Part shown: positions 1 to 10,670 of the stretch, in pieces
How the letters are laid out: each line of letters starts with the position of its first letter
Position numbering within the stretch: position 1 is the stretch's first letter
Origin: Andrena cerasifolii
Lineage: Eukaryota > Arthropoda > Insecta > Hymenoptera > Andrenidae
Direction of reading: 5' to 3'
DNA length: 64,000 bases
NCBI RefSeq assembly: GCF_050908995.1
Contig: NC_135123.1
Span: 4,340,001-4,404,000 of the forward strand
Program-made: the position numbers and the translations under genes
The notes under the pieces: generated by a model
The model's database searches: none
What the model was told of the DNA's origin: nothing
What the model saw: the letters and a program-made list of their open reading frames with translations, nothing else

Positions 1-1424
1 GATTAAATTCGGAAGAAATTATCGAAATTTTATAACTTCCCAAATTCACAATTCACCACCATTTAAAAGCGACGAGGGTGGTGGTAAAATTGGAAGTATA
101 ACCGCAGGAATTCTCGGAAAGCAATCGCATTGATCGTATGACAACATGCGTTTCTGTACTTGCACATAACTGAACCATTTTTAAAATGTTTAGTATCTGG
201 AGTTGAAAAATGTTAATCCACAAAAGCCACCTTCAGCGACGGACAAGCCCAGGTCTGCAGTTTCGTAACGTTCTTTTGTGTTTAGTGGAACCACCAAGAA
301 ATCCTGTGTTTAGACTTATGACCGGGTAATGCAACAACTAATTCAGATGTATACTGTGACCAATTAGGCCAATTGAAAGAAGAAATCGCAGTGAAACGGC
401 CTGGATTCGAAGGCTCAATCGAAAGGAGATATTTCATCACGATCACATTAGACTGCACATGGTACAAACTGGTAAAAAAGAATGCACGAATTTGGGTGGG
501 ACATTTTGCCTTACCTATGAGACTATAGCATCTGGCTATCACCTATTTCTTACATCATTTTCTAATCAGTAAAAAATTTAATAACATGGACGTCCTGTAA
601 TGTAGTATCGGAGAGCATTTTAACAACAAAAAAAACACGAAGCTTTTACACTGAGGGCAAAATTGCGGAAAGATAGAGTAAATTTAAGATATTGATTTCA
701 TTGCCCCATAAGATTAAAATATTTCGGGTCATAATATTAAAAGGCATTTTACACGCAAACTGGAAGAATGATATTGGAAAAGGTAAAAAAAGAAGGTTAT
801 TGTGAAGAAAGGAATACACTGTGAAAGCTGGAGTTGGCTGCCTCATCAAGATAATCGTGACCGCTTGCCATTAGCTAGTTTCTTTAAACGATGTGCCCAT
901 TAACCCAAGTATCACATAGATGCGTTAAGCGCATCCGCAGTTACCTTAGCGCCCGTTGCATTATGGAAATTTCGCCTCGATGCGCAAACCGTGCCTAATT
1001 TTGTGCATTACTTTCGAAATTCATTATTCAGCATCGTGTTCGCACATTCCCATCGCGATTCGGCGGGAGGAAGATCTACCTACGTTGTATGCATAATAAA
1101 AAAAAAAATTCTTCATATGCACATAAACAAAAGGCAACTGTTTTATGCGTAGCTGATCACAGATCCGCCTCGAACGGAAAGGAACCCTTCGAAACCTCTA
1201 TACTGCCATCTAATGGAATAATAGAGCATTGCTTCTCCCACAAACCAGGTGTATATACATAATAGACCTTCCACCTTATGGTATTCCGCGTCGTCACGTT
1301 CTGAAATACCGACCCCCTAAAAACCACTGGATTTCGAGCGCCCTCTACGTTTTTCGAATGGTAGGTGTGGGAAACATTTTGTATTTCTACCTTATCACCG
1401 AGAGAAGTATAAAAGATGTGTTTA
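1..1424. other. Non-coding sequence, nothing recognised
   Basis: AT-rich DNA with only short open frames. The minus-strand frame at 282-542 reads like protein in places but has no recognisable domain and no matching neighbour exon. No RNA gene or repeat with clear ends was seen. Confidence 0.4.
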
Positions 1425-3887
1425 TACAGGGTGTCCCACAAACTCTGTCCACCACAAATATCTGTTATATGAAGTAATAAGCGAAAATGTTATTTACAAT
1501 AGTTGTATGGTTGTAAGAAACACATTTTCAATTGTTACGATACTAAAAATTAGTTTCATTAATAATTACCTAGGGCGAGTACGTTATAAGGAAACTTTCT
1601 TTCGATATCATTCTTTCGAAGTTTTCAACGTTACCAATGTTATTTTACATGTAAATTCTTTTTATTTCCTACGTTGTAGTTGACATTAATATGCAATGTT
1701 TAATAGTGAGACCTTAAAATAACCTTAAACTTCAGAAATTAAACGCAAACGAGATACACCATAAGCCCTGATAACCAGATCGGGCGGCAGGATCTGCCGG
1801 CAGCTGCGGCGCAGCCTACGTCCGCATCCAGCTACGGTTCTGCCGGCAGGGTCTGCTTGTCAGGGTCTGCCGGCAGATCGACGGCAGATCGACGGCAGGT
1901 CCTGCCGGCAGATCGACGGCAGGTCCTGCTGCTCGCCTGACACATCCAACAGCGCCATCTGAAGGCCACAATTGCCAAAGAATTTCCTACGCGTGACGTC
2001 ACATGGACTTATTTAAAAAAATATTTATTCTTTCTTTAATAATATACAGGATCAGTGATTACAATTGTTACAAAATAATATAAGCGCATATAAATCCAAA
2101 GAGGGACTTTCAACATTTACATTTACAAATCCACGTCCCGTAACCACTGGTACCTAGTAGGGGCGATATCAGGAAATTTCATTCAGTATTTTCGACTTCT
2201 TTTTTGTGTAGAATCATCATGTTCCGCGTTGTGTTAGCGCTGAAAACAAATACAATATTAGCATAAAATTAAACGTAACGTATGAATAAACAGAATACAT
2301 GCGATACTTACTTCAGCTCCATCTCCACACAGTACACAGTCTAGGCGATCATACATGCTCCTGCGAACATTAAAATTTATAAGAAAATATGTCTTAAATT
2401 ATTATCTACTAAACAAGACGCTGAACATTCGCACTTCGCGCATAACCCTACTTTTCTGTCTTCTAGATAATGCGAATCTCGATGTCCGCGACGTAGATAA
2501 TTAGAAATTATTCAATTCCATAATTACGTTTGCCTTCTGGATACGACGAGATGCTTTGTCTGGATGTTGATGGATGAAATTACTTGGAATATTCTTCGAT
2601 TTTGCCGGCACTGACTGCCACCGCCAGTGACTGCCACCTCAGACCTCGAAAACTGGAAGTGGCACCCGTTGCCCGTTGTGCTTGAAGACGTACGCTCAAA
2701 GAATATTCTAAGTAATCTCATCCATCAATATTCAAACAAATCATCTCGGCGTATCCAGAAGGCAAACGTAATTATGAAATTGAATAATTTCTAATTATCT
2801 ACGTCGCGGACATCGAGATTCGCATTATCTAAAAGACAGAAAAGTAGGGTTATGCGCGAAGTGCGAATGTTCAGCGTCTTGTTTAGTAGATAATATTTTA
2901 AGACATATTTTCTTATAAATTTTAATGTTCGCAGGAGCATGCATGATCGCCTAGACTGTGTACTGTGTGGAGATGGAGCTGAAGTAAGTATCGCATGTAT
3001 TCTGTTTATTCATACGTTACGTTTAATTTTATGCTAATATTGTATTTGTTTTCAGCGCTAACACAACGCGGAACATGGTGATTCTACACAAAAAAGAAGT
3101 CGAAAATACTGAATGAAAGTTCCTGATATCGCCCCTACTAGGTACCAGTGGTTACGGGACGTGGATTTGTAAATGTAAATGTTGAAAGTCCCTCTTTGGA
3201 TTTATATGCGCTTATATTATTTTGTAACAATTGTAATCACTGATCCTGTATATTATTAAAGAAAGAATAAATACTTTTTGAAATAAGTCCATGTGACGTC
3301 ACGCGTAGGAAATTCTTTGGCAATTGTGGCCTTCAGATGGCGCTGTTGGATGTGTCAGGCGAGCAGCAGGACCTGCCGTCGATCTGCCGTCGATCTGCCG
3401 GCAGACCCTGACAAGCAGACCCTGCCGGCAGAACCGTAGCTGAATGCGGACGTAGGCTGCATCGCAGCTGCCGGCAGATCCTGCACTCTCCTGGCAGACC
3501 CTGCTGTCAATCTGCCGGCAGACTGCAGGCAGATGGCTATCAGGGAGATTAATTTATTAATAATTTTTCAAAATTATAAATTAAAGTGTATCTCTGTGTA
3601 CACAGGGTATCCTGGTAGGTTGGTGTCAATTTTATACAGTATATTTACGTCAAAAAGTTGAGAAAAGTTCATATAAACCCATGTCCGCAAATAATTTATT
3701 AAAGAATTATAAGATAGCAGAGATTCGTTACATCTTAAGTGAAGTTGTACAATGCTTCTCCGTTGTATGGGTCTGTAGAGTTGCTGATTGATAAACAAAT
3801 GAAGAAATTTTTATTTCGATATGAACTTCGTTCAATTATTAGAAATCTTAAATATGCTGTATTAATTTGGCATCGGGACACCCTGTA
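1425..3887. mobile_element. Element with TACAGGGTGTCCC inverted ends, hosting a foldback
   Basis: The left end reads TACAGGGTGTCCC and the right end GGGACACCCTGTA, an exact 13-bp inverted pair 2.46 kb apart. The interior outside the nested foldback (about 1765-3545) is AT-rich with no intact transposase. The same terminal motif occurs alone at 55258-55270. No superfamily is assigned because no clear target duplication was found. The two ends could instead belong to separate elements of one family. Confidence 0.45.
1765..3545. mobile_element. 1.78-kb palindromic foldback element with CTGCCGGCAG-rich ends
   Basis: The segment 1765 to about 2600 is repeated in inverted orientation at about 2700-3545 with few differences, leaving a spacer of about 100 bp near 2600-2697. 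The outer 150-200 bp of each arm are GC-rich and carry many copies of the palindrome CTGCCGGCAG and of GATCGACGGCAG. The tips read CCCTGATAACCA and CCCTGATAGCCA (right tip reverse-complemented). Each arm contains the same exon-like 49-nt block flanked by AG and GTAAGT. No transposase is encoded, so it is a non-autonomous foldback. Confidence 0.75.
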
Positions 3888-4730
3888 TCTAAATTCTCAT
3901 CGTTATTATAACTTTCATTCCTACCGCTTGTAGTGCTGCACTCTTATTTCATGCTTAGCCGTTAAGGTTGGATGTGACACGGAAACGGTAATGCGCTCAT
4001 GAGCCCCAAAACCGAGAGACACAAAATAGCATTGGGTGAAAGGTCTATTCTATACCTAACAATCAGCCACGGTTTCGTCGTTCATAAAGCATTTTTTCAT
4101 TATCAATCAGTTTCTGATGGAAAACCTACGTTTCAAGTTACAACACTAATGGTGCACTACGATAGTATCCGCGGGCACCGTCAGTAAGGTTTATCTCGGC
4201 GGGACAGTGGCATCACAGACTAGGTATAGGATAGACTTACCTACCAATGCGTTTTTCTGCCACCGGTTTGCGGAGCCCGGGGACCCCGTTAAAATTTTAG
4301 TGTCACGTGCAACGTTACCGGTAAAGTTTCGAAATAGATTATAACGCTATGGGTGGTAGGAATTAGAATTCAGCACGGGTAAAACATTTCAATCGCAAAA
4401 GGCAGTAAATTATTCGAGAAATATTGATATTTCCGCTAAAATATTCATTCCAGTGGCTATTACTATGATAAATACTGTTAACAACATTTACACTAACCGC
4501 CCAGTATATATTATTGTTAACTATGATCGACACAACTCGATATATTAAGCAATTAGTAATATTTGGCGTTGGACTTGGAAATGATTTTCTACGCCGAATG
4601 AATTTTCTTTTATTCTCAATGTTTAATCGTTCGATAAATTAATGTTAATAGTTAAACGTATGGTTGTTTCCATCAGAGGAGACTTGGTAGACAGCTCCCT
4701 CTTCAGCACAACAGTGAGAGGCAATTGTCC
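3888..4730. other. Intergenic DNA, no feature recognised
   Basis: This stretch lies between the end of the CAGGGTGTCCC element and the gag frame. It has no frame longer than about 60 codons with protein-like character. It is where a pol region would be expected downstream of the minus-strand gag, and none is visible. Confidence 0.35.
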
Positions 4731-5819
4731 TCAAGGTGATCCAAGGGGCAGTTCAATAAGAGCTTCAGGACAATTTTTGAAACTGTGACCCAATATTCCA
4801 CACGTGAAGCATGAGCCCTTTTCTCGCCTTGACTTAGGGCACGATGATGACAAATGTCCTTCCTGATTGCAATTGAAGCATCTCGCCAATTTTGCACGGG
4901 TTTTCTCCCTGGTCCTACAATCATTTTTATTCTTTCGCTGTAAATTCATAGCAGCATTCTTTGTGAAATCACGCCATTGGCTCAAGTTCTCAAGTGCAGA
5001 CAACAATGCAGGAAGAGACTTAAAATGTTGCATTTTTGCAAGGGTTTGCAGAGACGGATTAGAAATTCCATCTATCAGATATTCTATTAACTCATCTTCC
5101 TCTATTGGTATCCGGTTGGCCATGATAACCTTTTCCTGATGATACTCTCTGTAACTCTCAGTTGATTGCCATTTCCTATTCTCAAATTTTCTCCTCAACA
5201 ACAACTTATTAGGCTGATAATCAAACACCTTTTTTAATTCAGATATAAGCGTCTCAATGTCCATCTGAATGTGTTCCACTTTGGAATGGAACCATTCCAA
5301 CGTTATGCCACGTAACTTTCTTACAATCAGAATTCTGGTAGTATTATCATCCAGATCATAGGTGGTACGTAATAATCTCAGCTGCTTTTCCCAAAAAGGA
5401 AATGTGTATCCTGACCCATCAAGGTCAATTAGGAAGTCACCCATTTCCTCGATGCTCACATTAGGTCTATTAGAAACATTAGATGACTGCAGAGGATTCC
5501 TCAACACTTCGTTTTCTCGACGGGCAACTTCAAGCTCCCTCCGCAATAGATCTGCTTCCCGCTGCATGAGATCTAGTTCTCTGGCCAACAAACCTCTTCC
5601 AGCTTCATTCGACGCATCACCCTGACATGGTTGACTCTCAGCCTGACCATGGTTTCGTTCGTCGAAGAAGCTTCCTTCTGGTATCATATTCATCCATGCA
5701 TTATTAGGGAAAGCCGTATCCAATCGTAACAGCAAATCAACTTTACTGTCTGAATCAGAGATACCCGCATGCCTCGCGGCACTTCTCAGCTGCGCCAAGG
5801 TGAGGTCGTTTCGGTTCAT
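4731..5819 (-). CDS. Retrotransposon Gag-like protein, 362 residues, two CCHC zinc knuckles
   Basis: An uninterrupted minus-strand frame from ATG at 5819 to a stop at 4731. Residues 5-35 resemble a SAP-type helix-turn-helix (LTLAQLRSAARHAG). Residues about 75-108 are strongly charged and heptad-like, probably a coiled coil. Residues about 130-300 match the retrotransposon Gag capsid region, with the WF-SKVEHIQ and YREYHQEK segments. Two zinc knuckles follow: CFNCNQEGHLSSSC and CFTCGILGHSFKNC. Gag binds and packages RNA in Ty3/Gypsy-type elements. No protease, reverse transcriptase or integrase frame follows the stop, and no flanking LTRs were seen. It is therefore either the surviving part of a broken element or a Gag-derived host gene. 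The intact frame is the reason to consider the second option; selection was not tested. Confidence 0.8.
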   Translation of the reverse strand: MNRNDLTLAQLRSAARHAGISDSDSKVDLLLRLDTAFPNNAWMNMIPEGSFFDERNHGQAESQPCQGDASNEAGRGLLARELDLMQREADLLRRELEVARRENEVLRNPLQSSNVSNRPNVSIEEMGDFLIDLDGSGYTFPFWEKQLRLLRTTYDLDDNTTRILIVRKLRGITLEWFHSKVEHIQMDIETLISELKKVFDYQPNKLLLRRKFENRKWQSTESYREYHQEKVIMANRIPIEEDELIEYLIDGISNPSLQTLAKMQHFKSLPALLSALENLSQWRDFTKNAAMNLQRKNKNDCRTREKTRAKLARCFNCNQEGHLSSSCPKSRREKGSCFTCGILGHSFKNCPEALIELPLGSP

Positions 5820-6191
5820 TTTTTTGAAAGCATACGTTCAGAATTTCCAATAAATGCCTGGTATGCAGGTATTGAAAAAGGATGGACCGAAGCGCATAAA
5901 AGTTCACCAAACAAGCGAAAATACTACAACAGTAATTCGCTTCAACAGGTAGTTTTCGTATCCTATACACACGAGGCCTCTTTATCCCATTTCTGATAAA
6001 ACTGTACGGAGGGTCCAAAACAATAAACCGTTTTCTGGTTTACTAGAATTTCATACTTCAATGCACAAGATCGAACTTAAATATTTCCTTTCTAATAAAT
6101 CTCAAACTAAATTAACCAAGCACATCTAATTGTAAGAAGAACCTGAGCCGCCTGTGCTCTCCCTCTCTCTTTTCCACACATTCACGCTTGG

Positions 6192-6936
6192 GGCGGTATT
6201 CTCAGTCGCTACTTATTCTTAAGCAAATGCTTAAGCATGCGGCATCCTCAACTAACCTAGTAGCTAGTAAAGGATGCCGAATGCTTAAGCATTTGCTTAA
6301 GAACAAGTAGCGACTAAGAATACCGCCCTGAGAATACCGCCCTTAGTGATCCTCTAGGGAGTGATCGGTATAACCGCAGCCATCTTGGAGCAAAATGCTT
6401 AAGCATGCGGCATCCTCAACTAACCTAGTAGCTAGTAAAGGATGCCGAATGCTTAAGCATTTGCTTAAGAACAAGTAGCGACTAAGAATACCGCCCTGAG
6501 AATACCGCCCTTAGTGATCCTCTAGGGAGTGATCGGTATAACCGCAGCCATCTTGGAGCAAAATGCTTAAGCATGCGGCATCCTCTGCTAACCTAGTAGC
6601 TAGTAAAAGATGCCGAATGCTTAAGCATTTGCTTAAGAACAAGTAGCGACTAAGAATACCGCCCTGAGAATACCGCCCTTAGTGATCCTCTAGGGAGTGA
6701 TCGGTATAACCGCAGCCATCTTGGAGCAAAACCGGAAATAAACATATCTATCTCTTTCTATCAGTATTTCTCTCTCTCTCTTTCTGTCAGTATTTATGTC
6801 TCTTTCTATCAGTATTTCTGTCTTTTTTATATTTTTACAGTTTCTTTCTCTGTCTACTTCCGCTTTTGCTCCAAAATCGCGGCAACCAATCAGCGACGAT
6901 ACACGTTGTTCCGATCACTCCCTAGAGGATCACTAC
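6192..6936. repeat. Composite MITE locus with three 168-bp tandem units
   Basis: Two MITE families are fused here. Family A is a foldback beginning GGGCGGTATTCTCAGTCGCT, and its arms carry the motif CTTAAGCAAATGCTTAAG. Family B has ends GTGATCCTCTAGGGAGTGAT flanked by TA. From 6227 a 168-bp unit (most of A plus the first 50 bp or so of B) is repeated three times, starting at 6227, 6395 and 6563, with very few differences. The right end of B closes the locus at about 6933, next to TA. An unduplicated copy of B is at 28352-28607. Confidence 0.75.
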
Positions 6937-7298
6937 TCAGGCTTACCGCTTAACGCCTCTACCGGCCAGCGGATAACCTTAGCCATGGCGCGAATTTGAA
7001 AGGTCGTTTATAAAATATTAAACATTGAATTAGTAGATAGTCCGGACAAATTTGCAGTTGTTCAACAAGGTTAAGATTGACTTGTTAAATACTCCCCCCT
7101 TAGAGTGACTTGTTAAATACTCCCCTCAATTATGATTGTGAACCTGAAAAAAATCGATTATAAAATGAAACTGACTATGACAGATAATAACGGCCGATTT
7201 CTTCACCTTCAGTAATCTTCCAGTTAGAGTTATGTTCCACATAACTGCCACATGATAGCATCCAATTGGTCATTCACCGACCGGGACTTTAGTCGGAG

Positions 7299-7500
7299 GT
7301 GAAGAAATCGGGCATTAATTATTCGCCGAGAAGATTATCCTCGCCCGAGGGAATCGCGGTTAGGAAAATCATTGCAGATTTATGTGAGCACGATATTGTA
7401 CGCCCTAGCCACTCAAGGTACAGTAGTCCGATAGTGCTCATTAAAAGAATGGCACGATTCGTTTATGCCCTGATTATCGAAATTTAAATCATATTACACC
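7299..7500 (+). pseudogene. Ty3/Gypsy reverse-transcriptase fragment, frameshifted
   Basis: The frame from about 7320 reads SPRRLSSPEGIAVRKII then DIVRPSHSRYSSPIVLIK. This is the conserved start of Gypsy-type reverse transcriptase (the region before and around the S-PYSSPIVLV-KKDG motif). At about 7448 a small indel shifts the frame, and the next frame continues GTIRLCPDYRNLN, matching the family's G-xR-xCVDYRxLN segment. Nothing of the catalytic YxDD region follows. It is a dead fragment. It lies on the opposite strand to the gag at 4731-5819, so the two are not one element in simple order. Confidence 0.7.
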
Positions 7501-7504
7501 TGTA

Positions 7505-7700
7505 CAGCTCACTTTGTTCCAACATCGTTGCTGCAATATTGCAACGTTGCAGGCTGCGTTGTAATGTTTCTGCAAAATTGTGGAAACATTGCCGTGCAAT
7601 ATTGCAGTGGGAACGTTCCTTCAATATTCCTGTAATGTTGCACACATATTGCCGTGCTATATTGCAGTGGAAATATTGTGGGAACATTGCAGCAACGATA
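7505..7700. repeat. Degenerate AATATTGC / AACATTGC repeat tract
   Basis: The octamers AATATTGC and AACATTGC and close variants recur irregularly across about 190 bp, with repeated phrases such as ATATTGCAGTGG at two places. Spacing is uneven, so this is a degenerate low-order repeat and not a clean satellite. Open frames across it are a by-product of the repeat. Confidence 0.45.
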
Positions 7701-7849
7701 CGCTAGAATATCTCGTAGGCCGTTGAAGATATGAAAAAATTCATATTGTGAGAGTTTTTTGTACATGAAATTGTAGAGGAGTTTCGAAGATCAATTTATT
7801 TTTTTTTACATAGAGTAGACACTATATATATATATTTTTATGCGTTGAA

Positions 7850-7892
7850 TGACACTGGGTGGAAGTTGTAGTACCTACACACCCAGTGTTAC
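7850..7892. repeat. Short hairpin, ACACTGGGTG arms
   Basis: The arms ACACTGGGTG and CACCCAGTGT are separated by about 18 bp, giving an isolated stem of ten to eleven pairs. It could be the fused ends of a deleted MITE. No function is claimed. Confidence 0.4.
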
Positions 7893-8267
7893 AAAAACTC
7901 TAATGGGGTTTGGCAAAATGAATCTTTGTTTTTGAAAAATTAGCGTTTAAACTTCTGCACGGTTGGAGTATATATAAGTTCGAATACGTAAGCGATGTTA
8001 TCAATCAGCGGTTGCAGCTGTGGCGGTAAAGTGCTCCCCCTCCACACACACCCTTGTGGAAGAATTCCCTACCGTAAGGACAAGGACTATATATCATTTA
8101 TATTCTGGTGAATAAATTCTATTTTGTAATTTGCAACAGTCTCATGGCCAGTATAAAATTTAGTCGTATATTAGCAATCAATTGACAGTAATATATTAAA
8201 TAAATTTCATAGCACGCAATTTCAATGGGCCATAAATTATGACGCCTGTGATTTCCATTACATATCG

Positions 8268-8312
8268 TGATCGCGGCGGGCGATTCGGGAGTAAAAGTGG
8301 AATTTGCCCATA
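8268..8312. mobile_element. Solo end of the GGGCGA MITE family
   Basis: The sequence GCGGGCGATTCGGGAGTAAAAG followed by a GGAATTTGCCCAT tail is a diverged copy of the right end of the MITE at 40389-40636. The matching left end was not found nearby, so this is a fragment. It sits about 100 bp upstream of the proposed start codon of the serine-rich gene. Confidence 0.45.
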
Positions 8313-8415
8313 GTTGTTTCATCGAACGAAACGCATTCTTATGTTTTGTTCTCATGTCACATTTGAGTACAAAGCAATTTAAACGTTCTACTAACCTTCC
8401 GGAAAAGATCTGTAA

Positions 8416-8524
8416 ATGGATAATCAGCAGAACGTTTACCGTGAATTTGACATGTTAAACAATGATGATGAAGCTCTAGAGAACACAGAAGTAAAGACGC
8501 CTAGCCCCTTGTCCTCTGCTGCTG
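8416..8524 (+). CDS. Proposed first coding exon of the serine-rich gene
   Basis: The ATG at 8416 follows an in-frame TAA, so the frame can start only here. It encodes 36 residues beginning MDNQQNVYREFDML and ending PSPLSSAA, acidic and then Ser/Pro-rich, before a GTACGA donor at 8525. The exon ends one base into a codon. The acceptor ...GGTGCAG at 11834 opens the large exon two bases into a codon, so the join is in phase and makes Asp (G+AT). The joined composition is continuous with the large exon. Phase agreement alone has a one-in-three chance of arising at random; RNA evidence is lacking. Confidence 0.5.
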
Positions 8525-8955
8525 GTACGAACTTTATTTTCGTTCGCTTTTATTATTATTGTTTCGCAATATTGTTATTACATTATACAGACTTAAAATA
8601 TTATACAAATTTATATTATGTTACCCAATGTTATACAAAGATATCAGGTATGCAAACAATGCGTGTGCAATTAGCAAATGTAATAACTTTAATATTACAC
8701 TTGCAAGAGCGAAAATAAATTGAATGTGGTAGGTTAGGGAGTGCGCAATTTCAGTACTTCACTAAGTTATGAAAATTTGAGTAACTGAATTAGCTTTAAC
8801 TCGGGCTACGATGGTACGAAGTAAAAAATATATGGTGACGTTTAAAAAAGCATTGTTGCCCTTCAAATGACCTAGAAAATGGCGCCAGACGAGAAATTTA
8901 TTTTTACCAAAATATTTGCCCCTTTTGAACAGTGCAACTTTACTCTGCATATAAC

Positions 8956-10662
8956 CAGGGCCGTTCCTGGGTTTTGGCCGCCCAGGTGCAAAAACAATAA
9001 TTTAATATTTTTTAATTAAGAATTTGATATGCAGTGTTTACTTTTATATGTATATATACATACTTTTAAACAGTTATCGTGCAAAAGAGTTTCGATTATT
9101 TTTCTTATTAGTCAAAACTTTACATATAGTAAACGGCCTGCGGCCGCGCTTAAGGGGTTATGCCTAGTCAGGCGGTCGAAAAGAGGCGAATATTTGTGAA
9201 TTTTTTTTGAAGAAGCGGAAGCGTATAATTTTATAAAACTTTTTGCGTTTCAAAGAGCAACATTTAAAGAACATTCGATAATTTTTTCGTAGAAAAATAT
9301 TTAGGTTTATAATAAAATAACTAGCGACATCCAAGAAGCATTTTTAAAAATTTGGGTTTGCGGTGAGCATTGCCATTCGGAACCAGATTATCTAAAATCA
9401 AAAAACAAAAAGGATTTCCTTAGTATATTAATGTATCCTCAGGTTGGCGGAGAGAATTTTCCGAAATATTAAGTTAAAACAACATGGCAGCTATTTAAAG
9501 TTGAAATCCTGATTTTTTCGCGTAATTTTTGCAGGAAACAATCAGGATTTCAACTTTAAATAGCCGCCATTTTGTTTTAACTTAATATTTCGGAAAATTC
9601 TCTCCGTCAACCTGAGGATACATTAATATACTAAGGAAATCTTTTTTGTTTTTTGATTTTAGATAATCTGGTTCCGAATGGCAATGCTCACCGCAAACCC
9701 AAATTTTTAAAAATGCTTCTTGGATGTCGCTTGTTATTTTATTATAAACGTAAATATTTTTCTACGAAAAAATTACCAAATGTTCTTTAAATGTTGCTCT
9801 TTTAAACGCAAAAAGTTCTGTAAAAATATACGCTTCCGCTTCTTCAAAAAAAATTCACAAATATTCGTCTAATTTTTGCAGGAAAAAATCAGGATTTCAA
9901 CTTTAAATAGCCGCCATTTTGTTTTAACTTAATATTTCGGAAAATTCTCTCCGTCAACCTGAGGATACATTAATATACTAAGGAAATCTTTTTTGTTTTT
10001 TGATTTTAGATAATCTGGTTCCGAATGGCAATGCTCACCGCAAACCCAAATTTTTAAAAATGCTTCTTGGATGTCGCTTGTTATTTTATTATAAACGTAA
10101 ATATTTTTCTACGAAAAAATTACCAAATGTTCTTTAAATGTTGCTCTTTTAAACGCAAAAAGTTCTGTAAAAATATACGCTTCCGCTTCTTCAAAAAAAA
10201 TTCACAAATATTCGTCTAATTTTTGCAGGAAAAAATCAGGATTTCAACTTTAAATAGCCGCCATGTTGTTTTAACTTAATATTTCGGAAAGTTCTCTCCG
10301 TCAACCTGAGGATACATTAATATACTAAGGAAATCTTTTTTGTTTTTTGATTTTAGATAATCTGGTTCCGAATGGCAGTGCTCACCGCAAAACCAAATTT
10401 TTAAAAATGCTTCTTGGATGTCGCTTGTTATTTTATTATACACGTAAATATTTTTCTACGAAAAAATTACCAAATGTTCTTAGAATGTGGCTCTTTTAAA
10501 CGCAAAAAGTTCTGTAAAAATATACGCTTCCGCTTCTTCAAAAAAAATTCACAAATATTCGCCTCTTTTTGGACCGCCTGACTAGGCATAACCCCTTAAG
10601 TTTGGCCGTCCAGGTGCGGGGGCACCTACTGCACCCCCCCCCCCCCCCCAGAAACGGCCCTG
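8956..10662. mobile_element. hAT-type element with 8-bp TSD, hosting a TTAA foldback
   Basis: The left end CAGGGCCGTTCC and right end GAAACGGCCCTG are inverted, and the 8-bp duplication CATATAAC flanks both sides (8948-8955 and 10663-10670). This is the hAT signature. Next to the ends are related phrases (CCAGGTGC on both sides) and a run of 16 C near 10634-10649. No transposase remains. The element lies in the proposed intron of the serine-rich gene, and most of its length is the nested foldback at 9154-10595. Confidence 0.85.
9154..10595. mobile_element. TTAA-flanked foldback with three 347-bp units in one arm
   Basis: TTAA stands at 9150-9153 and 10596-10599. The terminal inverted repeats read GGGGTTATGCCTAGTCAGGC. 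The left arm (about 9180-9530) is one copy in inverted orientation. The right arm has three near-identical head-to-tail copies, with the marker GCAGGAAA at 9531, 9878 and 10225 (period 347). TTAA targets are typical of piggyBac and Kolobok elements; no transposase is present to decide. Confidence 0.8.
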
Positions 10663-10670
10663 CATATAAC

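Noticed and set aside
1157..1441. 94-codon minus-strand frame as a gene
   Set aside because: No start context, no domain, and it overlaps an open frame on the other strand and the tip of a transposon.
6227..6730. CRISPR-like direct repeats
   Set aside because: Units are contiguous 168-bp copies without unique spacers in a eukaryotic genome; they are MITE-derived.
7484..7766. Minus-strand frames with CNIAR/FPLQY repeats
   Set aside because: They are translations of the degenerate AATATTGC repeat tract.
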